From Oscillospiraceae bacterium (GTDB taxonomy: Bacteria > Bacillota_A > Clostridia > Oscillospirales > Oscillospiraceae), in contig JAETOP010000058.1 in assembly GCA_021771675.1 (NCBI GenBank), positions 1-23,251 on the forward strand: a stretch of 23,251 bases of DNA, written 5' to 3'. Of this stretch, positions 7,554-14,612 are shown piece after piece. The translations under genes were made by a program, and so were the position numbers. The notes below the pieces were generated by a model. It was not told the origin of the DNA. It saw nothing but the letters and a program-made list of their open reading frames with translations, and searched no databases. The stretch's first letter is position 1, and each line of letters opens with the position of its first letter.

Positions 7554-7582
7554 GGCGGCGTGCGGAAGCCGCTCTATTTTTT
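7554..7582 (+). terminator. Short hairpin with T-run before terS
   Basis: GCGGC (7555-7559) pairs with GCCGC (7568-7572) around an 8-base loop, with an added G-T pair at 7554/7573, followed by TCTATTTTTT (7573-7582). It is a weak terminator-like element 20 bases upstream of the terS start and is similar in design to the hairpins before HNH and before terL. Confidence 0.4.
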
Positions 7583-7602
7583 CGAGGAAAGGGGTGAGAA
7601 AA

Positions 7603-8151
7603 ATGCCGACAAAATCCAATAACACAGGCGGGCGCGGCGGCGCAAGACCCGGTGCGGGAAGGAAGAAATCCGCTGTCAAAGAGAAAGCTGAGAACGGCAA
7701 TCCTGGCGGCAGGAAACTGGAAGTGCTGGACATTCCCGAAGTCGAGGGTGTCGATATGCCAAAGCCCCATGAGTTTTTATCCGCCGAGCAGCGTGACGGA
7801 AGCACGCTCCAGGCGGAGGAAATTTATACGGAAACCTGGGAGTGGTTAAAAAAGGTGGGCTGCGCGGCGAAGGTGTCACCTCAGCTTCTGGAGCGGTACG
7901 CCATGTGCAGCGCCCGCTGGATTCAGTGCGAGGAGATGACCAACCGCATGGGTTTCCTCTCCAAGCATCCCACCACGCAGAAGCCGATTCCGTCGCCGTT
8001 TATTAATATCGGCATCAACTACATGAACCAGGCGGTGCGGCTCTGGAACGAGATCTTCCAGATCGTGAAGGAAAACTGCAGCACCGATTACGGGGAGGTA
8101 TCTCCCCAGGATGATCTGATGGAGCGGCTGCTCCGCGCAAGGAAGGGGTGA
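7603..8151 (+). CDS. terS: Terminase small subunit, P27 family
   Basis: 182 residues. ATG 7603 is chosen because AGGAAAGGGGTGA precedes it; the longer in-frame extension back to 7519 crosses the hairpin. The N-terminus is the disordered, glycine/arginine-rich GGRGGARPGAGRKK typical of P27-type small terminases, followed by a helical core (LQAEEIYTETWEWLKKVGCA, LLERYAMCSARW) and a C-terminal helix. It should bind the packaging site and recruit the large subunit. Unusually, the large subunit is not next: it begins 7.6 kb downstream, with the accessory island in between. The next gene starts 5 bases after the stop. Confidence 0.9.
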   Translation: MPTKSNNTGGRGGARPGAGRKKSAVKEKAENGNPGGRKLEVLDIPEVEGVDMPKPHEFLSAEQRDGSTLQAEEIYTETWEWLKKVGCAAKVSPQLLERYAMCSARWIQCEEMTNRMGFLSKHPTTQKPIPSPFINIGINYMNQAVRLWNEIFQIVKENCSTDYGEVSPQDDLMERLLRARKG

Positions 8152-8155
8152 AGCT

Positions 8156-8941
8156 ATGTTTGAGAAAGTAAATCCGTGCCACCCGGACAAGGTGGCGGAC
8201 CGCATTGCCGGCGCCCTGGTGGATGCGGCGTACCGGAAAGAGGAAAATCCCAGGATCGCCGTGGAAGTCCTGATCGGCCACGGCGTCTGCCATATCATCG
8301 CGGAAACATCAGTGAGCATTCCACAGGATGAAGTGGAATCCATTGTCCATCGCATCGCAGGAAATCTGCACACGGACTATCTGGAAATGCCGCAGGACGG
8401 ATGTCTTGCCAATAACCAGGCGGAAGGAATCCGCTGCGGGGACAACGGCATCTTCAAAGGTGTTCCGGTCACGGAGGAGCAGAAAGCACTCTGTGAGATC
8501 GCCAAAAGTGTATATCACACTTATCCCTCGGATGGGAAGTACATCATTGACGAAGCAAGGCTCATCCTCTGCCAGAGCAATGCCCCTGCCGCAGAGCTGC
8601 GGAAACGGTATCCGGGCGCCGAGGTCAATCCCCTGGGCGACTGGACAGGCGGCACGGATGTAGACTCTGGGGCGACCAACCGAAAGCTGGGCAGCGACAT
8701 GGCCGATTCGGTGACGGGCGGCGGCCTTCACGGCAAAGACCTCTCCAAAGCGGATGTTAGTGTGAACATCTACGCATGGCTGAAGGCGCAGGAAACGGGA
8801 AAGCCCGTGGAACTGTGCTGCGCCATCGGGGAAGATACGGTGGACGGCATCCCCTATAGAGAAATCGTGGAGACTGCCCGGAGATACATCCGGTCCCTCG
8901 GCGGCTTTGAAAAATTTGCGGAATGGGGGCTGGTGCGATGA
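8156..8941 (+). CDS. metK: Compact S-adenosylmethionine synthetase (MetK-like)
   Basis: 261 residues against about 380-400 for bacterial MetK. It would make SAM from methionine and ATP. Despite the shortening, key residues are recognisable: CHPDK (8-12, the E. coli GHPDK with catalytic His and metal Asp), GDNG (95-98, the GDQG loop), PSDGK with K128, TNRK (174-177, matching the Arg-Lys of GRK), and GLHGKDLSKAD (190-200) with K194, K198 and D200 matching the active-site KD..K.D segment. The missing length appears to come from loops within and between the three repeats rather than a cut end. AAGGGGTGAAG precedes ATG 8156. The stop overlaps the following methyltransferase start as ATGA, strongly suggesting that SAM supply is coupled to DNA methylation. 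Activity is inferred. Confidence 0.88.
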   Translation: MFEKVNPCHPDKVADRIAGALVDAAYRKEENPRIAVEVLIGHGVCHIIAETSVSIPQDEVESIVHRIAGNLHTDYLEMPQDGCLANNQAEGIRCGDNGIFKGVPVTEEQKALCEIAKSVYHTYPSDGKYIIDEARLILCQSNAPAAELRKRYPGAEVNPLGDWTGGTDVDSGATNRKLGSDMADSVTGGGLHGKDLSKADVSVNIYAWLKAQETGKPVELCCAIGEDTVDGIPYREIVETARRYIRSLGGFEKFAEWGLVR

Positions 8942-10176
8942 AAACGACAACCGAGATGCAGCTTGTCCCTATCGCCAAGCTGGTACCCTATGTGAACAAC
9001 GCCCGCACCCATTCCCCGGAGCAGATTACCAAGCTCCGCTCGTCCCTCCGGGAGTTCGGCTTTATCAATCCCGTCATCATCGACCGGGAGTTCAATGTGA
9101 TCGCCGGACACGGAAGAATCCTGGCGGCAAAGGAGGAAGGCATCCGAGAGGTTCCCTGTGTGTTTGCCGACCATCTTACCGAAGCGCAGAAGAAAGCCTA
9201 TATCATTGCGGACAACCGCATGGCGATGGACGCCGGATGGGATGAGGAGCTTCTGCGGGTTGAGATCGAGTCTTTGCAGGGGATGGACTTCGACCCTCTG
9301 CTTACCGGCTTTGATGAGAAGGAGCTGACAGCCCTGTTCGATGACGGCATGGATACCAAAGAGGATGACTTCGATGTGGACGCGGAGCTGCAAAAGCCTG
9401 CTTTCTCCCGGCTGGGCGACGTATGGACGCTTGGCAGACACCGTCTGGTATGTGGGGACTCCACAAAGGCGGAGACATACACCACACTCATGGATGGCGT
9501 TAAGGCAAACCTGGTGATTACCGACCCGCCATACAACGTCAATTACGAAGGATCGGCGGGCAAAATCAAGAACGACAATATGGCTGGCGAGAAATTCTAT
9601 GAGTTTCTGCTTGCCGCATTCAAAAATATGGAATCGGTCATGGCGGCGGACGCATCCATCTATGTGTTCCACGCCGACACCGAAGGGCTTAACTTCCGCA
9701 GGGCGTTTGCCGATGCGGGATTTTATTTATCCGGCTGCTGTATCTGGAAGAAACAATCTCTTGTGCTGGGACGCTCTCCCTATCAGTGGCAGCACGAGCC
9801 GGTGCTGTACGGCTGGAAGAAAAACGGCAAGCACCAGTGGTACACAGGCAGGAAGGAAACGACCATCTGGGAGTTTGATAAACCCAAGAAGAACGGTGAC
9901 CATCCCACCATGAAGCCGATCCCCCTGCTGGCCTATCCGATCCAGAACAGTTCTATGGCAAACTCGGTGGTGCTGGACTCCTTCGGTGGTTCCGGTTCTA
10001 CACTGATTGCCTGTGAGCAGACCGACCGCATCTGCCACATCATCGAATTGGACGAGAAGTTCTGCGATGTGATTGTAAACCGATACATTGAGCAGGTCGG
10101 TTCTGCGGATGGAGTGAGCGTCCTCCGGGACGGCAGGACATACAGCTACGAGGAGGTCACGGATGGAACAGAATAA
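8938..10176 (+). CDS. ParB-N / beta-class N6-adenine or N4-cytosine DNA methyltransferase fusion
   Basis: 412 residues. ATG 8938 overlaps the SAM synthetase stop. Residues 1-95 form a ParB/sulfiredoxin-like domain with IDREFNVIAGHGR (GHGR at 57-60). Residues from about 165 form an amino-methyltransferase: catalytic motif IV DPPYNV (196-201), then a target-recognition region with the W-K-K-Q-S-L...PYQWQHEPVLYGWK pattern, HPTMKP, and the SAM-binding motif I DSFGGSGST (347-355) near the C-terminus. Motif IV before motif I places it in the beta class. The target base (N6-A or N4-C) and the recognition sequence cannot be read. This domain pairing is common in phages; the ParB-like part may help hold DNA. 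Ends 14 bases inside the next gene. Confidence 0.93.
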   Translation: MKTTTEMQLVPIAKLVPYVNNARTHSPEQITKLRSSLREFGFINPVIIDREFNVIAGHGRILAAKEEGIREVPCVFADHLTEAQKKAYIIADNRMAMDAGWDEELLRVEIESLQGMDFDPLLTGFDEKELTALFDDGMDTKEDDFDVDAELQKPAFSRLGDVWTLGRHRLVCGDSTKAETYTTLMDGVKANLVITDPPYNVNYEGSAGKIKNDNMAGEKFYEFLLAAFKNMESVMAADASIYVFHADTEGLNFRRAFADAGFYLSGCCIWKKQSLVLGRSPYQWQHEPVLYGWKKNGKHQWYTGRKETTIWEFDKPKKNGDHPTMKPIPLLAYPIQNSSMANSVVLDSFGGSGSTLIACEQTDRICHIIELDEKFCDVIVNRYIEQVGSADGVSVLRDGRTYSYEEVTDGTE

Positions 10177-12106
10177 ACTGACGCTGGGCAGCCTGTTTGA
10201 CGGCTCCGGCGGATTCCCTCTGGGCGGTTTGCTCTCCGGCATTACTCCGGTGTGGGCTTCGGAGATCGAACCATTCCCCATCCGGGTGACCACAAAGCGG
10301 CTGCCCTTTATGAAGCATTACGGCGATGTATCCAAAATGGACGGCGCAGATGTAGAGCCGGTGGACATCATCACCTTCGGCTCGCCCTGCCAGGATATGA
10401 GCATCGCCGGCCGGCGGGAAGGTCTGGATGGCTCCCGCTCCAGCCTGTTCTATGAAGCCGTCCGAATCGTAAAAGAAATGAGGTGTGCGACCGATGGAAA
10501 ATATCCAAGGTATATCGTCTGGGAAAACGTCCCCGGCGCGTTCAGCTCCAACAAGGGCGCAGACTTCCAATCCGTCCTCGAAGAAATCTGCTCGGTCAAA
10601 GGATACGAGATTGATCCTGCTCGACCTGCGAGGTGGCCAGCCGCCGGGGAGATCGTGGCAGACGATTTCAGTCTCGCATGGCGGGTATTTGATGCGCAGT
10701 ACTGGGGAGTCCCCCAACGTAGAAAACGTATCTACCTTGTCGCAGATTTTGCAGGCGGGAGCGCCGGAAAAATACTATTTGAGTCCGAAGGCGTGTCTGG
10801 GTATACTCCGCAGGGCTTCCGTCCGTGGCAAGGAACTGCCGGAACTTTTAAGGAAGGCGCTGGAGCGTCAGGCTGCGTCTGCTTAAACGACCAGGGCGGC
10901 AGCCGCATGGATGTGACGGAGGATGTCGCGGCAACGCTCCGGGCGGAAAACCACGGACACCCTCCCTGCGTAATGGGGGCGGCAGGTTTTTGTACCGAGC
11001 ATTCCGCACAGGCAAGGGGCATTGGGTATGAGGAGGAAACTTCTCCCACCCTCCGTGCCGGGACGGTGCCGGCGGCGGTCTATGAGAACCATAGCCAGGA
11101 TACCAGATACACCGGTCCACTGGAGACAGCGCCTACAGTAATGTCTACCTACGGCATGGGCGGCAACAACCAGCCCTTTGTGGTGGAGACACCCAAGACG
11201 CTGAAGATCCGCTCCGGCTGCGATGGCGGCGGTAAAGGTGTGCTGATTCAGGAGAATAAATCTGCCACATTGGGATGCAACAATGACCAGACGGTATTCG
11301 TGCCGTTCGTGAAGGGCACCCGCCCCCATTCTCCCGATGAGGGGCAGCAGTGGAGAGCCGCCGATGTAGCGAATACACTGAACACCTACGATGTAGGCGA
11401 GGCCCGGTGCAATGAACTGGCGGTCAGGGTGTACGGCATCTGTTCCAAGGACAGCAACGCCATGAAATCCGAGAATCCCAAGAGCGGCTTCTACGAAGCA
11501 GAAACTTCCAGATGCCTGGATGCGAACGGCGGCAATCCCGCCTGTAACCAGGGAGGCATGGCTGTGGTGGCGGTGCAGGGTTCCATGATCGGCAGGGCGG
11601 ACAAAAATGGTCCCCAGGGCAGCGGCGTGAATGAGGATGTGTCTTTTACGCTGGATGCTGCCGACCGCCATGCGGTGGCTTACTGCATGACTACCGGCTC
11701 TTACACGCAGGCATTAGAGGAACAATCCCCGACTTTGATGGCGAGGGACTATAAGGACCCGCCTGTGGTGAACGAGACTGAGCCGGAGTATATCGTCCGC
11801 AGACTGACGCCTACCGAGTGCGCCCGGCTGCAGGGATTCCCAGACTGGTGGTGCGCCGGTCTTGGGACAGACGAGCCGTCTGAGGAGGAAATCGAGTTCT
11901 GGACAGAGGTGTTTGAGACACACCGAAAGATCATGGGAACCTCATCTAAACCGAAAAGCCGCAATCAGGTTATCAAATGGCTGAAAGACCCCCACTCCGA
12001 TTCCGCAGAATACAAAATGTGGGGCAACGGTGTGGCGCTCCCCAATGTTTACTTCGTCCTTTCCGGCATTGTGTACTACTCACAATTCCCGGAATTTTTG
12101 TTGTGA
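10163..12106 (+). CDS. Large C5-cytosine DNA methyltransferase with a repeat-containing variable region
   Basis: 647 residues, much longer than a typical single-target C5 enzyme (about 330-420). ATG 10163 follows GAGGAGG at 10149-10155. Motifs: I LGSLFDGSGGF (8-18), IV GSPCQ with catalytic C76, VI ENV (121-123), VIII QRRKRIYL (185-192), IX RRLTPTECARLQGFP (546-560) and X GNGVALPNV (621-629). All core motifs look intact, so it should be active. Between VIII and IX lie about 350 residues, most of them eight degenerate repeats (see separate entry); this is the position of the target-recognition domain. An alternative is that only one repeat-flanking segment recognises DNA and the rest is structural. 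Part of the metK-methyltransferase cluster. Confidence 0.95.
   Translation: MEQNKLTLGSLFDGSGGFPLGGLLSGITPVWASEIEPFPIRVTTKRLPFMKHYGDVSKMDGADVEPVDIITFGSPCQDMSIAGRREGLDGSRSSLFYEAVRIVKEMRCATDGKYPRYIVWENVPGAFSSNKGADFQSVLEEICSVKGYEIDPARPARWPAAGEIVADDFSLAWRVFDAQYWGVPQRRKRIYLVADFAGGSAGKILFESEGVSGYTPQGFRPWQGTAGTFKEGAGASGCVCLNDQGGSRMDVTEDVAATLRAENHGHPPCVMGAAGFCTEHSAQARGIGYEEETSPTLRAGTVPAAVYENHSQDTRYTGPLETAPTVMSTYGMGGNNQPFVVETPKTLKIRSGCDGGGKGVLIQENKSATLGCNNDQTVFVPFVKGTRPHSPDEGQQWRAADVANTLNTYDVGEARCNELAVRVYGICSKDSNAMKSENPKSGFYEAETSRCLDANGGNPACNQGGMAVVAVQGSMIGRADKNGPQGSGVNEDVSFTLDAADRHAVAYCMTTGSYTQALEEQSPTLMARDYKDPPVVNETEPEYIVRRLTPTECARLQGFPDWWCAGLGTDEPSEEEIEFWTEVFETHRKIMGTSSKPKSRNQVIKWLKDPHSDSAEYKMWGNGVALPNVYFVLSGIVYYSQFPEFLL
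10919..11782 (+). repeat. Eight degenerate protein repeats inside the C5 methyltransferase
   Basis: Units of about 29-46 residues share a core like E-(D/T)-(V/S)-(S/A)-x-T-L-x-A followed by a G/N/D-rich turn and a V-x-V strand. They begin near residues 253 (EDVAATLRAENHG), 290 (EETSPTLRAGTVP), 320 (LETAPTVMSTYG), 364 (ENKSATLGCNND), 400 (ADVANTLNTYDVG), 446 (AETSRCLDANGG), 490 (NEDVSFTLDAADR) and 519 (EEQSPTLMARDYK). They occupy the target-recognition position between motifs VIII and IX. Confidence 0.7.
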
Positions 12107-12127
12107 CATATTTTGTGCCGGATTCGC

Positions 12128-12170
12128 TTGCTATTTCCGCTGCTTAGAGTGATGAATGTAGTACCGAAAA
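12128..12170 (+). promoter_or_regulatory. Intergenic promoter-like element, copy A
   Basis: TTGCTATT at 12128, TTAGAG 16 bases later at 12144, and ACCGAAA 19 bases after that at 12163, exactly the spacing of copies B and C. The -10-like part is weaker here (TGCTATTTC instead of TGCTATTAT). It is followed by GGAGG at 12175-12179. The upstream flank includes CACAA/TTGTG segments (12081-12105), part of which lies in the end of the preceding gene. Confidence 0.55.
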
Positions 12171-12187
12171 ACAAGGAGGTACAGAGA

Positions 12188-12907
12188 ATGCGAATTGAAT
12201 TTCACAGAACAGGCGCGGAAAGGAAGGCACTGGTAACAGCCATTGGAGAAATCCTGGAGGTCAGGCCGAAGTACAAAGGGATGCCAAGCGCCGCTTACGA
12301 AATCGACTATTTCACAGTAACGAAGAACGGCACTCTGGAGTTTGATGACCGGGCCGACAGCGAGGAGGTGGAAAACCTGCTGGAGCAGCTTGCCGACCGG
12401 GGAATTGTTGCAGCGCCTGCAGAAATGGTGCAGACATGGCTTAATGCAAAGGTGGAGGAATTATCTGAAAAAAGAGAAACCGAGCCACAGGCGGCAAACG
12501 TGGGGCTTACGGTGGAAATCCCTCTGGACAAGGTGGCGGTGGGCAACCTCACCAAGCTGCTGGACGCCAAAGGAAATCTGATACGGAAAGCCCTGGGCAT
12601 CACCGATCTTCGCATTGAGGTTTTGGAAGATCGGGTGGCGTTCCCATGGTTCTCCCAGGTAGATGCGGATTCTGCAGCCGCCTACACCCATTTCATTTCC
12701 GCACTTTGCGAGATGAGCAGAAATGCCAAGCGAGTGACGGCGACCGAAAAGCCGGTGGATAACGAGAAATACGCATTCCGCTGCTTTCTCCTGCGGCTGG
12801 GCTTTATTGGCAGCGAGTACAAAGCGGAGCGCAAGATCCTGCTGAAGAACCTCTCTGGGTCCTCGGCCTTCAAGAATGGAGGTGCCGGCCATGCGGTTTC
12901 CGAGTAA
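12188..12907 (+). CDS. Phage 'virulence-related' type protein sharing a C-terminal module with the amidoligase
   Basis: 239 residues; ATG 12188 follows GGAGG at 12175-12179, and the longer in-frame extension runs through copy A of the promoter element. Proteins of this look are annotated 'virulence-related' in Clostridia phages without a tested function. The N-terminal part (1-95, MRIEFHRTGAERKALV...) is a mixed alpha/beta domain with a Glu-rich helix near 58-70; residues 105-160 form a second alpha/beta part. Residues 192-231 (NEKYAFRCFLLRLGFIG then ...NLSGSSAFKNG) match the C-terminus of the amidoligase 1.5 kb downstream at 22 of 40 positions. Its last 17 bases overlap the next gene. The function is unknown; the shared tail suggests a common partner, location or processing. 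Confidence 0.8.
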   Translation: MRIEFHRTGAERKALVTAIGEILEVRPKYKGMPSAAYEIDYFTVTKNGTLEFDDRADSEEVENLLEQLADRGIVAAPAEMVQTWLNAKVEELSEKRETEPQAANVGLTVEIPLDKVAVGNLTKLLDAKGNLIRKALGITDLRIEVLEDRVAFPWFSQVDADSAAAYTHFISALCEMSRNAKRVTATEKPVDNEKYAFRCFLLRLGFIGSEYKAERKILLKNLSGSSAFKNGGAGHAVSE

Positions 12908-13127
12908 AGATACCGTGGAGCGTATCCGCCGGGACTATCCCGCCGGCACCCGTGTGGAACTGGTGCGGATGGATGATGCCCAAGCGCCGCTCGCCGGTAC
13001 GCTCGGCACGGTACTCGGTGTGGATGATACCGGTTCCCTCCTCATGCGCTGGGACAACGGCAGCGGCCTGAACGTGGTCTATGGGGAGGACATTGTGAGA
13101 AAGGTGGGTGACCGCCGTGCCGAATAA
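12891..13127 (+). CDS. DUF4314-like small protein
   Basis: 78 residues, start ATG 12891 with GGAGG at 12878-12882. The sequence PAGTRVELVRMDD...GT.GTVLGVDDTGSLLMRWDNGSGLNVVYGED looks like a small SH3-like beta barrel, with the conserved W-D-N-G-S-G-L and Y-G-E-D of DUF4314 proteins that are frequent in Bacillota phages and mobile elements. No function is established. Overlaps its upstream neighbour by 17 bases and its downstream neighbour by 11 bases, so it is part of the copy-A-driven operon. Confidence 0.82.
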   Translation: MRFPSKDTVERIRRDYPAGTRVELVRMDDAQAPLAGTLGTVLGVDDTGSLLMRWDNGSGLNVVYGEDIVRKVGDRRAE

Positions 13128-13434
13128 CATTCTGAAGGACTTCTTCTATGGGAACATTAATCCGAATGAAAAGCAGTTTGATTGTAATTCGGAGTATGGA
13201 AAAGCCGCTGCCGGTCTGGCCGATGAAGAAGAAAAACTCCGATCCATGCTGGATCATGAGACGTCCGAAATCCTTGATAAGATGATTTGCCTGCAAGCCT
13301 CCATTACGGGCATGACCGCTGAGGAGTATTTTATTGATGGGCTGCGGACGGGATTCCGGCTGGCTCTCGCTATACTTGATGAAGGAAAAAACGGCTCTCT
13401 CACGCCAATTACGGATGGTGGAAAAAGGCTGTAA
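13117..13434 (+). CDS. DUF6809-like small helical protein
   Basis: 105 residues if GTG 13117 is the start, which gives 8-base spacing from AAGGTGGG (13101-13108); an in-frame GTG at 13108 would overlap that site. The motif FFYGNINPNE near the N-terminus, then SEYGKA, a helix of charged residues (EEEKLRSMLDHE) and the ending EEYFIDGLRTGFRLALAIL match the DUF6809-type proteins seen in Clostridia phages. All-helical, no enzyme motifs, function unknown. It is the last gene before promoter-like copy B. Confidence 0.72.
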   Translation: MPNNILKDFFYGNINPNEKQFDCNSEYGKAAAGLADEEEKLRSMLDHETSEILDKMICLQASITGMTAEEYFIDGLRTGFRLALAILDEGKNGSLTPITDGGKRL

Positions 13435-13435
13435 A

Positions 13436-13537
13436 CTACACAATATCCAGCCGTCATCTTTGTGTAGTATATTATCGGAAATGGCCTTGCTATTATCCTC
13501 TTTTAGAGCGAATATGTGTACACCGAAAGGGAAAACA
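13436..13537 (+). promoter_or_regulatory. Intergenic promoter-like element, copy B, with upstream inverted repeat
   Basis: Begins with an 8-bp inverted repeat CTACACAA (13436-13443)/TTGTGTAG (13460-13467). Then come an extended -10, TGCTATTAT (13488-13496), TTTTAGAGCGAATAT (13501-13515) and ACACCGAAAGGGAAAACA (13520-13537). The last two blocks are identical to copy C at the same spacing. No convincing -35 is at 17 bases. It drives the amidoligase gene if it is a promoter. Confidence 0.66.
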
Positions 13538-13564
13538 CACCAAACGAAAACGGAGGATTTCAGA

Positions 13565-14515
13565 ATGAACGAGAAAACCGCAAGGCAGATTACAGAGATG
13601 AAAAAGCAGACCATCGGGGTCGAGGTCGAGATGAATAACATCACCCGCCAGAAGGCAGCCAAGGCTGCCGCCGAGTTTTTCGGCACCGGACGCTACGAGA
13701 ATACCGCCGGCCGCAACGGATACAGCACCTGGTCGGCCTGGGACGCAGACGGGCGCGAGTGGAAGTTCCAGAAGGATGTTTCCATTGCGGGACCGGATGA
13801 CCAGAAATGCGAACTGGTCACCCCGATCCTGACCTACGATGACATCGAAACCCTGCAGGAGCTTTGCAGGCAGCTTCGTCACAACGGAGCCAAGAGCGAC
13901 GCCTCCAGAGGATGCGGGGTCCACATCCACATCGGGGCAAACGGGCACACCCCGCAGAGCCTTCGCAACCTTGCCAACATCATGGCGAGCCACGAAAGCC
14001 TGATTGCCGAGGCACTGAAACTGGACCGGGGCCGCATGAGCCGCTACTGCCGCACGGTGGACCCAAGATTCTTAGAGCAGGTCAACCGGAGAAAACCCCG
14101 CACAATGGCACAGCTTGCGGATATCTGGTACAACAGCAACGGCGCAAATTACGGCAGAAACCATCACTACAACGACAGCCGCTACCATATGCTCAACCTC
14201 CACGCCACTTTTACCAAAGGCACGGTCGAATTTAGGCTCTTCCAGTTTGATGAGCCAACCGCAGAGCGCCGGGGCGGCATCCATGCAGGCCAGCTTAAGA
14301 GTTACATCCAGCTTTGCCTGGCCTTAAGCCAGATGGCAAAGGATGTGCGGACGGCAAGCCCCAAGCCCCAGCAGAACGAGAACCCCAAATATGCCATGCG
14401 CACCTGGCTCCTCCGCCTGGGCTTCATCGGTGAGGAATTTGCAACAGCAAGGGATTTCCTGACCCGCAACCTGACCGGGGACACCGCTTTCCGGCACGGC
14501 AGAGCAGCCGCTTGA
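13565..14515 (+). CDS. Amidoligase (Amidoligase_2, glutamine-synthetase-like COOH-NH2 ligase)
   Basis: 316 residues; ATG 13565 with GGAGG at 13552-13556, while the long in-frame extension runs through copy B. The ATP-dependent amide-bond ligase fold is shown by GVEVEMN (18-24, the strand with paired Glu for Mg-ATP), CELVTPI (82-88), CGVHIHIG (117-124, metal-binding His), YHMLNLH (207-213) and VEFRLF (221-226). All acidic/His positions expected of the fold are present. Substrate unknown. Residues 273-312 are a C-terminal module shared with the 12188-12907 protein. The following gene is a gamma-glutamylcyclotransferase, a pairing noted for this family by comparative genomics (Iyer, Aravind and colleagues, 2009), where ligase and cyclotransferase are proposed to add and remove gamma-glutamyl-type groups. 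Confidence 0.92.
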   Translation: MNEKTARQITEMKKQTIGVEVEMNNITRQKAAKAAAEFFGTGRYENTAGRNGYSTWSAWDADGREWKFQKDVSIAGPDDQKCELVTPILTYDDIETLQELCRQLRHNGAKSDASRGCGVHIHIGANGHTPQSLRNLANIMASHESLIAEALKLDRGRMSRYCRTVDPRFLEQVNRRKPRTMAQLADIWYNSNGANYGRNHHYNDSRYHMLNLHATFTKGTVEFRLFQFDEPTAERRGGIHAGQLKSYIQLCLALSQMAKDVRTASPKPQQNENPKYAMRTWLLRLGFIGEEFATARDFLTRNLTGDTAFRHGRAAA

Positions 14516-14522
14516 AGGAACC

Positions 14523-14596
14523 GCAGGAGTTAGCCTCCTGCCACCTTATCCCTGACCGCTTCAGCGGTCTTAAGGTGGTAGAAGGGTAACCCCTTC
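14523..14596 (+). other. Three consecutive RNA hairpins between amidoligase and cyclotransferase
   Basis: Hairpin 1: GCAGGAG (14523-14529)/CTCCTGC (14535-14541). Hairpin 2: CCACCTTA (14541-14548)/TAAGGTGG (14571-14578), with an inner GACCGC (14554-14559)-TTCA-GCGGTC (14564-14569). Hairpin 3: GAAGGG (14581-14586)-TAAC-CCCTTC (14591-14596). None has a proper T-run. The last one ends just before the GGAAAGGA ribosome binding site. It may stabilise or process the mRNA, or set the ligase/cyclotransferase ratio. Confidence 0.6.
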
Positions 14597-14612
14597 GGAA
14601 AGGATGGATACC

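Noticed and set aside
10919..11782. CRISPR-like or tandem DNA repeat in the methyltransferase gene
   Set aside because: The periodicity is only at protein level, units differ in length and sequence, and the frame is open throughout.
12081..12106. Terminator at the end of the C5 methyltransferase (AATTCC/GGAATT then TTTTG)
   Set aside because: The stem is only about 5 bp with a 3-base loop, lies within codons, and the T-run is short; too weak to call.
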